64,000 nt of DNA from Haemophilus parainfluenzae (GCF_900450995.1 NZ_UGHY01000002.1:1168501-1232500), one strand, 5' to 3'. Positions 19,808 to 30,104 are shown, numbered from the stretch's first letter. Notes: a model not told the origin generated them from the letters alone. Numbers and translations: made by a program.

Positions 19808-20353
19808 TTTCTTCGTTTTTTGTACTGCCAAATCTCCCCTACCCCTCTTTGCTAAAGAGGGGAATTCTTTATTTAATTGCTAGGAAGTGACTCATTCATA
19901 TTTTTAATTATTGTTATTTATTGGCATATTTAGTTACCTTAAAGCTCAAAAAAGAATTAAGTTATTCCTTAAATATAAAAGGAACTTTAGTCAATTACTA
20001 TAAAGATAAAATGCAGATCTTTGTATTATGCAAAGGACTAACCCATCTTTGCTAAAGATAGGAGCTCTTTATTTAATTGTTAGAAACTGGTTTATGTATA
20101 TGTTTAACCACAGTTGCTTATTTGATTTTGATTGCCGTAAAAATCAAATGAAGAAGTAAATTTTTCTTTAATATAAACGAAACTTTAGTCAATGAGTGAT
20201 AACTGATTCCGTTATATTATTTATCACCGTCATTAGCATATTTAATGTTAATTACTGTAAAGATAAAACGCAGATCTTTGTGTTCTGTAAAGAACAATTT
20301 CCTCTTTAGCAAAGAGGGATAGGGGAGATTTGGCAGTACAAAAAACGAAGAAA
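19808..20353. mobile_element. 546-bp MITE-like element between ilvC and ilvY
   Basis: Its ends are 53-bp inverted repeats (19808-19860 and 20301-20353) that match at 52 of 53 positions. Each arm contains a small palindrome, CCTCTTT-GCT-AAAGAGG. The AT-rich interior has no open reading frame of note. It is built of two diverged tandem units of about 200-250 bp that start near 19844 and 20044. They share TTTAGTCAAT, TAAAGATAAAA and CAGATCTTTGT, and a third degenerate palindrome marks their junction at 20043-20062. This fits a non-autonomous mobile or folded-repeat element. No target duplication is obvious. The right end lies 28 bases from the ilvY start. Confidence 0.7.
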
Positions 20354-20381
20354 TTAATTTTTACTATAGATAAAAAAAGTT

Positions 20382-21260
20382 ATGGAATTTAACGACCTAC
20401 AAATATTCATCCACCTTAGTGACACAAAAAACTTCGCAAAAACCGCCACCCAAAACCATATGTCCCCTTCCACCCTTTCCCGTCAAATTCAACGGTTGGA
20501 AGACGAGTTAGGGAAGACACTTTTTATCCGTGATAATCGGCAAGTCAAACTTACTGAATATGGTGAGAAATTTTTGCAATTTGCTAAAACAGAATGGCAA
20601 AATTGGCAACAATTTAAACAACAACTTAAAGATGAATCCGATGAACTTTGCGGTGAAATTAAACTTTTTTGCTCTGTCACTGCATCTTATAGCCATCTTC
20701 CGCACGTACTTAAAGAATTTCGCCAACGTTATCCTAAAGTGGAAATTCAGCTGACGACGGGCGATCCAGCGCTTGCATTAGAGTTGATTCAAACACAACA
20801 GGTTGACCTCGCTATTGCGGGTAAGCCAAATAATCTGCCATCCAGTGTGGCATTTCATAAAATTGATGATATTAGCTTGTCTTTAATCGCACCGCGAGTG
20901 GCTTGTTTGGCAACACAATTACTGCAAGAAAAAACCATTAATTGGCAGCAAATGCCTTTTATTTTCCCTGTTGAAGGGCATGCTCGGCAGCGGATTGAGC
21001 AATGGCTACGGGAGAAACATATTAAACATCCGAAAATTTATGCTACCGTTGCAGGGCATGAAGGGATTGTTCCGATGGTAGGATTGGGGTTCGGATTAGC
21101 GATGTTGCCTGATGCGGTGATTGACAATAGCCCAATGAATAACCAAATTTCCAGACTTAATCTCGATAAGCCTATTGAGCCTTTTGAATTGGTTATTTGT
21201 ACCCAAAAAAGGAATCTCGAACAACCCTTAATCCGTGCATTTTGGGCGATGTTAGAATAG
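20382..21260 (+). CDS. ilvY: LysR-family activator of ilvC
   Basis: A 292-residue LysR regulator. The winged HTH lies in the first 60 residues (HMSPSTLSRQIQRLEDELG), and the inducer-binding domain is about 90-292 (FCSVTASYSHLPHVL, LAIAGKP, ATVAGHEGIVPMVGLGFG). These blocks match E. coli IlvY closely, and it lies divergent from ilvC as in enterobacteria. The known role is activating ilvC in response to acetolactate-type substrates. The ribosome site is poor (AAAAAAAG). The normal divergent promoter region is displaced by the inverted-repeat element, so its own promoter may lie at or inside that element. Confidence 0.92.
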   Translation: MEFNDLQIFIHLSDTKNFAKTATQNHMSPSTLSRQIQRLEDELGKTLFIRDNRQVKLTEYGEKFLQFAKTEWQNWQQFKQQLKDESDELCGEIKLFCSVTASYSHLPHVLKEFRQRYPKVEIQLTTGDPALALELIQTQQVDLAIAGKPNNLPSSVAFHKIDDISLSLIAPRVACLATQLLQEKTINWQQMPFIFPVEGHARQRIEQWLREKHIKHPKIYATVAGHEGIVPMVGLGFGLAMLPDAVIDNSPMNNQISRLNLDKPIEPFELVICTQKRNLEQPLIRAFWAMLE

Positions 21261-21291
21261 AATGATTGGCTGTTTAGAATAAGGATTTCTT

Positions 21292-22170
21292 ATGTTTAAA
21301 GGTGTTCTCGTTTCATTATTTGCCTCATTTTTATTTGGCTATATGTATTATTTTTCTACACTGCTGAAACCTTTGAGTGGCACGGATATTTTTGGTTATC
21401 GGATGATTTTTACGTTTCCCTTTGTTGTCCTTTCCGTGTTTATGTTTAAGCAGAAAAATGCGTTGATTCATCGCTTAAAACTCATCAAAAAACAACCGCA
21501 CTTGGCATTGCCTTATCTTTTTTGCGGCTTATTAATGGGTTTTCAAATGTGGCTTTTTCTTTGGGCGCCGAATAATGGCAGTTCGTTGAGTGTGTCTTTT
21601 GGTTATTTGCTTTTGCCAATTGTGATGGTGGCAGCAGGTCGCTTAATTTTTAAAGAACGTATTTCAACATTCAAATTTATTGCAGTCGTGATTGCCGCGT
21701 TGGGGGTGATTTCTAATATCGTGCTAAAAGGTGGGCTTTCTTGGGAAGCCATTGTGATTTGTGTTGGCTATACCACCTATTTTTCCGTTCGAAAAGCATT
21801 AAAAAATAGTGATCTCGCTTCTTTTTGTTTAGAGATGTTGAGCCTAATCCCAATTAGCATTTATTTTGCGTTACAAACAGATTTCGCAGTGGTTGAACAA
21901 AGCAATCCTAATATTTGGGGACTTCTTGTATTGCTTGGATTAATTAGCGGCACGGCATTGATTGCTTATGTGATCGCTAGCAATATGCTACCAATGAATT
22001 TGCTTGGCCTACTTGGTTATGTGGAAACCATTATGATGATTTTCGTATCGTTTTTTATCGGTGAACAAATTGACGCCGAAAGTTACCCGCTTTTTATTTG
22101 TTTAGTGCTCGCTATGATTCTTGTTGTGATTGATGGTGTGTACAAACAGCACGCAAAAGGAAGTTTATAA
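21292..22170 (+). CDS. EamA/RarD-type drug/metabolite transporter
   Basis: A 292-residue inner-membrane protein with about ten hydrophobic segments and two EamA repeats (about 1-135 and 145-285). FGYRMIFTFPF and WLFLWAPNNGSSLSVSFGYLLLP match the RarD branch, whose substrate is unknown. It lies 31 bases after ilvY and abuts glpE (glpE ATG directly after the TAA), so the three probably share a transcript. Confidence 0.85.
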   Translation: MFKGVLVSLFASFLFGYMYYFSTLLKPLSGTDIFGYRMIFTFPFVVLSVFMFKQKNALIHRLKLIKKQPHLALPYLFCGLLMGFQMWLFLWAPNNGSSLSVSFGYLLLPIVMVAAGRLIFKERISTFKFIAVVIAALGVISNIVLKGGLSWEAIVICVGYTTYFSVRKALKNSDLASFCLEMLSLIPISIYFALQTDFAVVEQSNPNIWGLLVLLGLISGTALIAYVIASNMLPMNLLGLLGYVETIMMIFVSFFIGEQIDAESYPLFICLVLAMILVVIDGVYKQHAKGSL

Positions 22171-22488
22171 ATGTCATTTAAAGAAATTACGCCACAACAA
22201 GCTTGGGAAATGGTTCAACAAGGGGCTGTGTTAGCTGATATTCGCGATGATGCCCGCTTTACTTACTCGCATCCTAAAGGTGCTTTTCATTTAACGAATC
22301 AAAGTTTTTTGCAATTTGAAGAGTTAGTAGATTTTGACTCCCCTATCATTGTGAGCTGCTATCATGGGGTAAGCAGTAAAAATGTAGCGACCTTTCTAGT
22401 GGAACAAGGCTATGAAAATGTATTTAGTATTATTGGTGGATTTGATGGTTGGTGTCGAGCAGAATTACCAATTGATACAGCTTATTAA
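22171..22488 (+). CDS. glpE: Thiosulfate sulfurtransferase (rhodanese)
   Basis: A 105-residue single-domain cytosolic rhodanese moving sulfane sulfur from thiosulfate to cyanide or thioredoxin. The active-site Cys lies in VSCYHGVSS near residue 66, in a six-residue active loop. [20 protein letters not shown] is the first rhodanese block. Length equals E. coli GlpE. It is the last gene of the ilvY-rarD-like-glpE run and is followed by an uptake-sequence terminator. Confidence 0.93.
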   Translation: MSFKEITPQQAWEMVQQGAVLADIRDDARFTYSHPKGAFHLTNQSFLQFEELVDFDSPIIVSCYHGVSSKNVATFLVEQGYENVFSIIGGFDGWCRAELPIDTAY

Positions 22489-22517
22489 TGTGTTTTAAAT
22501 AAAATTGATTTGATGAA

Positions 22518-22547
22518 AAAAGTGCGGTGAAATTTCACCGCACTTTT
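22518..22547. terminator. Inverted uptake-sequence terminator after glpE
   Basis: A 15-bp nearly loopless inverted repeat (22518-22532 with 22533-22547) contains AAGTGCGGT in both orientations. It separates converging glpE and the trimeric autotransporter pseudogene, so it can serve both strands. Confidence 0.8.
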
Positions 22548-22559
22548 GTGTTTCTTAGT

Positions 22560-25252
22560 TTACCATTCGTAGCCTACGCCAACGGAGCTTACCACGTCGC
22601 CTTGCGTATTTGTGCTTCCACTTAGGCGGAATAATACTTTACCGTTGTCACTAGAGCGGCTATATCCCACAGCAATAGCATTTTGTCCTTTGAAGTTTCC
22701 TGCACCCGCAGAAATCATAGACTTACCATTACCTCGTACTTGTGGCAATCCAGCTATTGCAGCAGAACCCGCAATCCCAGCTTTCAGCATTTTATTATGT
22801 TGGGTAACTTTTTGATTAATAGCCTCGACAACAGAATAAAGTTGAGAGCCGTTAATCGCATCCGTTGATGTACTGGTAATACGACCTGCTGCAACGTGCG
22901 TAATTTGACGCTCTTTACCTTCGGCACCTACGCTGACAGTTGATGTTGGATTTGTACCAGCAAATCGATAAGTGGTGCCTTGAATCGTGATGCTTTCTAC
23001 AGGCATTGGTTTACTTGGCGCAGATTCGTTACCTAATACTACAGCGCCATCAAACCCTGCATCAACAGTAACATTATTGCCTAACACCATCACATTATGT
23101 GATGCAACTTTATTCCCTGCACCAATTGCTACAGAATTATTACCCGTTACCTCATTTTTGGTACCGATAGCAATTGAGTTTGTACCGCTCGCAAAGGATT
23201 CTTTCCCTGCAGCAATTGAGTTTTCACCAATATTAGAAAAATGACGTGTTAGTTTTTCCTCTAACTCTTTTAGTGCTTTTTCCTTTTTGGCTCGCTCTTT
23301 TTCAAACTCTTCTTTTTCTGCTTGTTTTTTTGCAAGTTCTTCTTGTTTTTGTTTTAACTCATTTGAATTTTGAGAATCGGATGTTGATTTTAAATTTTCA
23401 ATCTGAGATGTAAGATTGTTGACTTCTTCTTCCTTCTTCTCAAATCTTATTTTGGCCTCATCTGAGGCTTTTTGGGCTTTTTCATATTCTTTTGTTATTC
23501 CCTCAACGACTTCATTATGAGGATCATAAAGTTTTAATTTTTTTGCCCAGTCATTTAATTCGTTTACTGTTTCTTCAGCATATTTATTCCATAAGTTCTT
23601 GGTAGATTCCTTAAATTTAAATTTAATATTTTCATAATAATTTCTAGGATTATCTATTTCCTTATCGATTTCACGATAAAGGAGCTCTCTTTTTTTAACA
23701 TTTTCTTCTGTTGGGGATTTGCTTTCTTCCTCATAAGCCGCAATATATTCTGATATTTTCTTTGCAAAACCTTCAACAAATTTAAGTTGTTCAAGAAAAT
23801 CATCTTTATCAAAAAGCCATTTATCCTCAGGGGCATTAAGATCGATTAGGTTATAAAAATCATCATAAAATCTCTTGACCCACTCTCTTAACGGATCAAC
23901 ATTCTTCTCTGGATAATTGGTATTTTCCCCACTGAAGAAATCCTTAAAAAATTTTGATGTTTTATAATAATAAAGAGATGGTTTTGTTCTATCTTTACTT
24001 GTGTTTCGGATGTACTCCCCCTCTCCTTCATGACCATATTTAGAAACATCATTAGGATTAGAATAAGGATCGTAATATGTATGGCTTGTTAATAAAAAAT
24101 TACTATGGTTTACTTGATCATCTTTTTCATGTTTTATTGGGGAAGATAAAATACGAGATTTGCTATATTATTAGGTTTATCTATATTATTATTATGTGTA
24201 TTATTAAGATTATAAAGTTCCTTTAACTCATTTATTGTATTAGTCCCATTTATTATATTTAGTAAAGTGGAATATTGTACGTAACGCTCTTTTTGGTCAG
24301 ATGAAAAGAAACTTTCTGTCATTTTATTTGGAATTGTTTTTCCTTCTGTGAGAGCTACAGAGCCTACAGAATTTACTTTTTCTAGTAAATCGGGAACAAT
24401 ACCAACATCTGGATTTGCGTATATCCCTAGATCACTTGTTGCTCCAATGTTAAGAAAGTATTTGTCATTTCTAGATTTAATTGTGTTTTGTATCTTCTCT
24501 TTGTCCTCTCCGAAGGATACTCTAGCTTTTAGATACCCATTAACAATAGCTTCATATTTATCTATATTCCATTTTTGAAGCTTAGGATAATCTTTTTCAA
24601 CTAGCTGTTTTAAGTCTGCTGCTAACTTTTGACGTCCCGTTGTTCCATTAGAATTATCTGTAAGTTTCTCAATATTAAGTTCTTTTATTTGTTTTAGGTA
24701 ATTTACCCAAACAAATTCTCCTCCTGAATTGATTGATGCCAAGATTGACCCAACGTTATCTTGTGCTTCTTCAAACTCTTTTTTTAAATTTTCTAATTCC
24801 TTTTCTTTATTACTTAAATCTTTATTTAGTGAATCGATTTTATTTGTTTTATCCTTATTGTGGTTTTTGATCAACTCTGTTAGTTCTTTGATTCTGTTGT
24901 TTAGATCTTCCTCAGTTTTATTGTTGGCTTCAATTTTTTCATTTATATTGGAAAGATCTTTATCAGCCTTGCTCTTATTAGCAATCGTTTGCTTTTCTTT
25001 TTCAAGAATAGCCTTAAATTCTTCACGAGAAATATTGCCACCTGTTGCAACAGAATCATTACCTTGTGCTAAACCATATTTAGCTGTTACAGCATTGTTA
25101 TAGCCAGTTGCAACGCCATGATCGCCTGTGACAATATTTCCTTCACCCGTTGTGGACGGGGCAGAATAGGCAAGGTTAGAAGATAAAGGCAATGTAAAGA
25201 GTAATAAGGCTACTGAACTTTTTGCAGTAGTTAAAGCAGTACGTTTTTTCAA
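22560..25252 (-). pseudogene. Trimeric autotransporter adhesin, disrupted by a frameshift
   Basis: A type Vc (YadA-like) adhesin gene read as two frames. The start is TTG at 25252 (GGGAGG ribosome site, 5-base gap), giving MKKRTALTTAKSS and a signal peptide ending near NLAYSA. Frame one runs to a TAA at 24134-24136. The second frame is open from 24167 down to the stop at 22560, so one event of +1 or -2 (or the reverse) between 24136 and 24170 breaks the gene. Joined, it would encode about 896 residues: a short YadA head, a coiled coil, a globular domain of about 370 residues, a second coiled coil, more head repeats (NSIAIGTKNEVTGNNSVAIG), neck (VAAGRITSTSTDAINGSQLY), and the membrane anchor ending VGYEW. 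The anchor half has no start of its own and would not be exported. Confidence 0.82.
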
Positions 25253-25425
25253 AATATCCTCCCAAATGATGATGTTCGGTGAAATGTACGATCTACTTAA
25301 AATTATATATTTTTTTGTGATTAAAATGTCGACAAAATTATCTGTTTTGTGATCTTGCTTGTGTTTTTTTTTATATTTTGAGTAAAATGTAACCAAATAG
25401 ATGTAAATAAAGATATATTTAAACA

Positions 25426-27342
25426 ATGATTGTATTTAGTAATCTGTCCTTAAAACGAGGGCAAACGGAACTTCTCGAAAATGCTTCTGCTACGATTAAT
25501 CCCAAGCAAAAAGTCGGCTTGGTGGGGAAGAATGGTTGTGGTAAGTCGTCTCTTTTTTCCTTATTAAAAAAAGAATTAACGCCAGAGGGTGGCGAGATAA
25601 ATTACCCAGCAAATTGGCGGGTATCTTGGGTAAATCAAGAAACGCCTGCATTGGATATTTCAGCGATTGATTATGTAATTCAAGGGGATCGCGAATATTG
25701 CCGCTTGCAACAAGAGCTTGAACAAGCAAATGAACGCAATGACGGTAACGCCATTGCGCGCATTCACGGGCAATTAGAAACCTTGGATGCGTGGACAATT
25801 CAATCTCGTGCCGCTTCTTTATTGCATGGTTTAGGATTTAGCCAAGAAGAAACAACTCAGCCAGTAAAGGCCTTTTCGGGTGGTTGGCGGATGCGTTTAA
25901 ATTTGGCTCAGGCATTGCTTTGTCCGTCAGATTTATTGTTACTGGATGAGCCGACCAACCATTTGGATTTGGATGCAGTTATTTGGTTAGAACGTTGGTT
26001 AGTGCAATATCAAGGCACTTTAGTATTAATTTCTCACGACCGTGATTTTCTCGATCCGATTGTGACGAAAATTCTCCATATCGAAAATCAGAAGTTCAAT
26101 GAATACTCGGGCGATTATTCTTCCTTTGAAGTGCAACGGGCAACCAAATTGGCACAACAAACAGCGATGTATCGTCAGCAACAACAAAAGATCTCTCATT
26201 TACAAAAATATATCGACCGCTTTAAAGCCAAAGCAACTAAGGCCAAACAAGCACAAAGCCGCATGAAAGCCTTAGAGCGCATGGAACTGATTGCACCAGC
26301 TTATGTGGATAATCCTTTTACTTTTGAATTCCGTCCACCACTATCCTTGCCAAATCCTTTGGTGATGATTGAACAGGCGAGCGCAGGTTATGGCAGCGGT
26401 GAAAGTGCGGTAGATATTTTAAGTAAAATTAAGTTGAATTTAGTGCCGGGTTCGCGCATTGGTTTACTCGGTAAAAATGGTGCAGGAAAATCAACACTGA
26501 TTAAACTTTTAGCGGGAGAACTGACCGCACTTTCAGGCACAGTGCAGTTGGCAAAAGGCGTGCAGCTTGGCTATTTTGCTCAGCATCAATTAGATACTTT
26601 GCGCGCAGACGAATCTGCCCTGTGGCATATGCAAAAACTTGCCCCAGAACAAACGGAGCAACAAGTTCGAGATTATTTGGGCAGTTTTGCGTTCCACGGC
26701 GACAAAGTTAACCAAGCGGTGAAAGCCTTTTCTGGTGGGGAAAAAGCTCGTTTGGTGTTGGCTTTGATTGTTTGGCAACGCCCGAACCTGTTACTACTTG
26801 ATGAACCAACCAACCATTTGGATTTGGATATGCGTCAAGCATTAACGGAAGCGTTGGTCGATTACGAAGGTTCTTTGGTGGTGGTGTCTCACGATCGTCA
26901 TTTATTACGCAATACCGTGGAAGAATTTTATTTGGTTCACGATAAAAAAGTGGAAGAATTTAAAGGCGATTTAGAAGACTATCAAAAATGGCTGAGTGAA
27001 CAAAACAGCACGCCTGAAAATAAAGACTCAGAAAAAGTGGGCGATAATGAAAATTCGGTTCAAAATCGTAAGGAACAAAAACGCCGTGAAGCAGAGTTAC
27101 GCCAACAAACTGCGCCATTACGTAAAAAAATCACGCAATTAGAAGAAAAAATGAATAAATTTTCTTCTGAGCTTGCGAACATAGAAAATCAACTGGCAGA
27201 TGCCGAATTATATAATGCCGAAAATAAAGAAAAATTGACCGCACTTTTGGCTCAACAAGTGTATGTGAAGAAAGCATTAGATGATGTCGAAACGGAATGG
27301 ATGACTGCACAGGAAGAATTGGAAGAAATGCTACAAGCATAA
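25426..27342 (+). CDS. yheS: ABC-F family ATPase YheS
   Basis: A 638-residue soluble tandem ABC protein of the ABC-F group, which acts on ribosomes rather than in membranes. The first ATPase domain has Walker A GLVGKNGCGKSS (about 32-43) and signature FSGGWRMR. The second has GLLGKNGAGKST and signature FSGGEKAR. Both have LLLLDEPTNHLDLD. The inter-domain linker (about 240-300) is rich in Lys, Gln and Arg. A C-terminal coiled coil covers about 545-638. It is nearly colinear with E. coli YheS. The ribosome site is weak. It diverges from the adhesin pseudogene. Confidence 0.93.
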   Translation: MIVFSNLSLKRGQTELLENASATINPKQKVGLVGKNGCGKSSLFSLLKKELTPEGGEINYPANWRVSWVNQETPALDISAIDYVIQGDREYCRLQQELEQANERNDGNAIARIHGQLETLDAWTIQSRAASLLHGLGFSQEETTQPVKAFSGGWRMRLNLAQALLCPSDLLLLDEPTNHLDLDAVIWLERWLVQYQGTLVLISHDRDFLDPIVTKILHIENQKFNEYSGDYSSFEVQRATKLAQQTAMYRQQQQKISHLQKYIDRFKAKATKAKQAQSRMKALERMELIAPAYVDNPFTFEFRPPLSLPNPLVMIEQASAGYGSGESAVDILSKIKLNLVPGSRIGLLGKNGAGKSTLIKLLAGELTALSGTVQLAKGVQLGYFAQHQLDTLRADESALWHMQKLAPEQTEQQVRDYLGSFAFHGDKVNQAVKAFSGGEKARLVLALIVWQRPNLLLLDEPTNHLDLDMRQALTEALVDYEGSLVVVSHDRHLLRNTVEEFYLVHDKKVEEFKGDLEDYQKWLSEQNSTPENKDSEKVGDNENSVQNRKEQKRREAELRQQTAPLRKKITQLEEKMNKFSSELANIENQLADAELYNAENKEKLTALLAQQVYVKKALDDVETEWMTAQEELEEMLQA

Positions 27343-27351
27343 GGATAGATT

Positions 27352-27888
27352 ATGAATCAAAGCCTTTTTCATCATAGCAAACAACAGGAATATTGCCCTC
27401 AATGTGGAGCGCCTTTGCAAATTAAACAAGGCAAAAAAGGGCTGTTTTTAGGTTGCTCTGCTTATCCTGAATGTGATTATTTGCGTCCTTTGCAACGATC
27501 GGAGCATAAAGTATTAAAAACACTTGATGAAATTTGCCCAAAGTGCGGTAATTTATTGCAGTTGAAACAAGGCAGTTTTGGGATGTTTATTGGTTGTAGC
27601 CATTATCCTGAATGTGATTTTGTGGTGCGGGAAGAATCTGAATCTGAGGAAAAAATTACTTGTCCTGAATGTAAAACGGGGCATTTGATTTCTCGTCGTG
27701 GTCGCCAAGGAAAAATTTTTTACGGTTGCGATAATTTCCCTAAATGTAAATTTTCTTTGCCTGCCAAGCCTTATACCGTGCCTTGCCCAACGTGCCATTT
27801 CCCACTTTCTTTGTTAAAAAGTGAAGATGGGGAAAAACAAATTTTTCAGTGTGCAAATAAAACTTGCCGTCATATTTTTGAGCAATAA
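27352..27888 (+). CDS. yrdD: Topoisomerase-type C4 zinc-finger protein (YrdD)
   Basis: A 178-residue protein made of four zinc-ribbon units, each opening with a Cys-x2-Cys pair (CPQCG, CPKCG, CPEC, CPTC) and mostly closing with CxxYPECDY-like pairs. The fold is that of the C-terminal zinc fingers of topoisomerase I (zf-C4_Topoisom), here without the enzyme. It probably binds single-stranded DNA or RNA. It lies 9 bases after yheS and 15 bases before tsaC, the usual yrdD-tsaC-aroE neighbourhood. Confidence 0.87.
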   Translation: MNQSLFHHSKQQEYCPQCGAPLQIKQGKKGLFLGCSAYPECDYLRPLQRSEHKVLKTLDEICPKCGNLLQLKQGSFGMFIGCSHYPECDFVVREESESEEKITCPECKTGHLISRRGRQGKIFYGCDNFPKCKFSLPAKPYTVPCPTCHFPLSLLKSEDGEKQIFQCANKTCRHIFEQ

Positions 27889-27903
27889 AAGTAAAAGAGT
27901 GAA

Positions 27904-28455
27904 ATGAATAGAAAACAAATCGCCGAGGCCCTTCGACAAAATCAAGTGGTTGCGTATCCCACTGAAGCTGTATTTGGCTTGGGCTGTAATCCGCAAAGTG
28001 AAAGTGCGGTAAAAAAATTACTCGATTTAAAGCAACGTCTAGTGGAAAAAGGATTGATTTTAGTGGCGCCTAGCTTGGATTTTTTCCGTCCTTTTGTTGA
28101 TTTTGAGCGGATTAATGATGAGCAGCTTTCTCGCCTTCAAGGTAAATATGAACGTCCAACTACTTGGATTGTGCCAGCTAAATCGACCACCCCGCATTTT
28201 CTCACGGGCAAATTTGATAGCATCGCGGTACGTTTGTGCGATCACCCATCTGTGAAAACCTTGTGTGAAATCACGGGTTTTGCATTAACTTCAACGAGTG
28301 CAAACCTAACAGGAGAGCCACCTTGCCGCACCGCCGATGAAGTGCGGTTACAATTCGGTGCAGATTTTCCTGTATTGGATGAAATGGTAGGCGGGGCGCA
28401 TAATCCATCCGAAATTCGAGACTTGCGCACAAATCAACTTTTTAGACAGGGATAA
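27904..28455 (+). CDS. tsaC: L-threonylcarbamoyladenylate synthase
   Basis: A 183-residue YrdC/Sua5-domain enzyme that makes threonylcarbamoyl-AMP from Thr, bicarbonate and ATP for the t6A modification of tRNAs reading ANN codons. Blocks seen are [33 protein letters not shown] and [12 protein letters not shown]. It is the short YrdC form without the Sua5 C-terminal domain. It lies 3 bases before aroE, as in enterobacteria. An uptake sequence is in frame near 28000. Confidence 0.94.
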   Translation: MNRKQIAEALRQNQVVAYPTEAVFGLGCNPQSESAVKKLLDLKQRLVEKGLILVAPSLDFFRPFVDFERINDEQLSRLQGKYERPTTWIVPAKSTTPHFLTGKFDSIAVRLCDHPSVKTLCEITGFALTSTSANLTGEPPCRTADEVRLQFGADFPVLDEMVGGAHNPSEIRDLRTNQLFRQG

Positions 28456-29265
<810 letters not shown>

Positions 29266-29276
29266 GGTAATTGACA

Positions 29277-30029
29277 ATGGAAAGTAAATACAGCGACTTT
29301 ATGGTGTATGTCGATGAAAGTGGAGACCATAGTTTACAGTCAATCGACAAAAACTACCCTGTGTTTGTGCTTGCATTCTGTATTTTTTATAAAAATCATT
29401 ATAGGAATAATATTGTTCCACAGATACAGAAGCTAAAATTTGATTATTTTGGTCATGATATGGTGATATTGCATGAGCATGAAATCCGTAAAGAAAAAGG
29501 CGATTTTAATATTTTTACTTCTCGTGAACAGCGTGAAGGTTTTATGGAACGTATTTCATCTATTATTGAAAATACTAATTTTATTCTTGCTGCCTGTGCG
29601 ATTGATAAGCGAAAAGTGCCACAAAATGAAACAACACACCCTTATCATTTTTCACTCAAACATTGCTTAGAAACCCTATACGAATTTGTTTGTGAAAAGC
29701 ATCAAGAAGATAAAATCACTTTTGTTGCCGTGGAAAGCCGTGGACGTAATGAGGATAGAGAGTTAGAGCTGGAATTTTTACGTATTTGTGACGGACAAAA
29801 TAAATTCAAAAAGCCTTTGCCTTTTCGAGTAAAGATTGTGCCAAAACAGATTAATTCTGTAGGACTACAGGTGGCTGATTTGGTAGCAAGGCCTATCGGA
29901 AGATATATTTTAGATAGCAACCAGCCAAATCGAGCCTTTGAGATTCTTAAAAAGAAATTTTATTGTGAAGGTGGAAGAAAAATACTGGGGGAAAATTTTG
30001 ATAAAAAAGGACTGAAACATTTTCCTTAG
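29277..30029 (+). CDS. DUF3800 domain protein (predicted RNase H-like fold)
   Basis: A 250-residue soluble protein of the DUF3800 family. It shows the family acidic pattern: VYVDESGDHS at about residues 10-19, VILHEHEIRK, then VAVESRGRNED near 155, and GLQVADLVARPIGRYI near 200. Such Asp/Glu spacing resembles RNase H-type nucleases, so a nuclease role is plausible but unproven. The ATG at 29277 is preferred over an in-frame TTG at 29271, which falls too close to AAGG. No uptake sequence is seen inside it, unlike its neighbours. It sits between aroE and tag, which I recall as neighbours in H. influenzae, so it may be an insertion. It is followed directly by a hairpin-rich segment. Confidence 0.85.
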   Translation: MESKYSDFMVYVDESGDHSLQSIDKNYPVFVLAFCIFYKNHYRNNIVPQIQKLKFDYFGHDMVILHEHEIRKEKGDFNIFTSREQREGFMERISSIIENTNFILAACAIDKRKVPQNETTHPYHFSLKHCLETLYEFVCEKHQEDKITFVAVESRGRNEDRELELEFLRICDGQNKFKKPLPFRVKIVPKQINSVGLQVADLVARPIGRYILDSNQPNRAFEILKKKFYCEGGRKILGENFDKKGLKHFP

Positions 30030-30040
30030 TCCTAAAAAGC

Positions 30041-30104
30041 GAAAAGCCTCAATGAAACCCACTGAAGCTATAACGCCGACCAAGCACCCTCGATCCACTT
30101 GGCT
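30041..30104 (+). ncRNA. Candidate structured RNA downstream of the DUF3800 gene
   Basis: Within 114 bases between the DUF3800 stop and tag are two hairpins. One has stem AGCCTCA (30045-30051) against TGAAGCT (30063-30069), with one C-A mismatch and an 11-base loop. The other has CCAAG (30080-30084) against CTTGG (30098-30102), with a 13-base loop. A third stem-loop, AGGACT (30008-30013) with AGTCCT (30028-30033), spans the stop codon. The segment is richer in G and C than its surroundings. Conserved RNA motifs next to DUF3800 genes are known as a class. Membership here is inferred. Confidence 0.45.

Noticed and set aside
19631..20381. Hidden gene in the ilvC-ilvY gap
   Set aside because: All frames are short and AT-rich, and the structure is explained by inverted and tandem repeats.
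23654..23836. 60-residue minus-strand frame
   Set aside because: It lies in a third frame within the coiled coil of the adhesin pseudogene. The true frame there is continuous with the anchor.
25253..25426. N-terminal extension of the adhesin frame to an ATG at 25426
   Set aside because: The extension is AT-rich and low complexity. The TTG at 25252 has GGGAGG upstream and starts a proper signal peptide.
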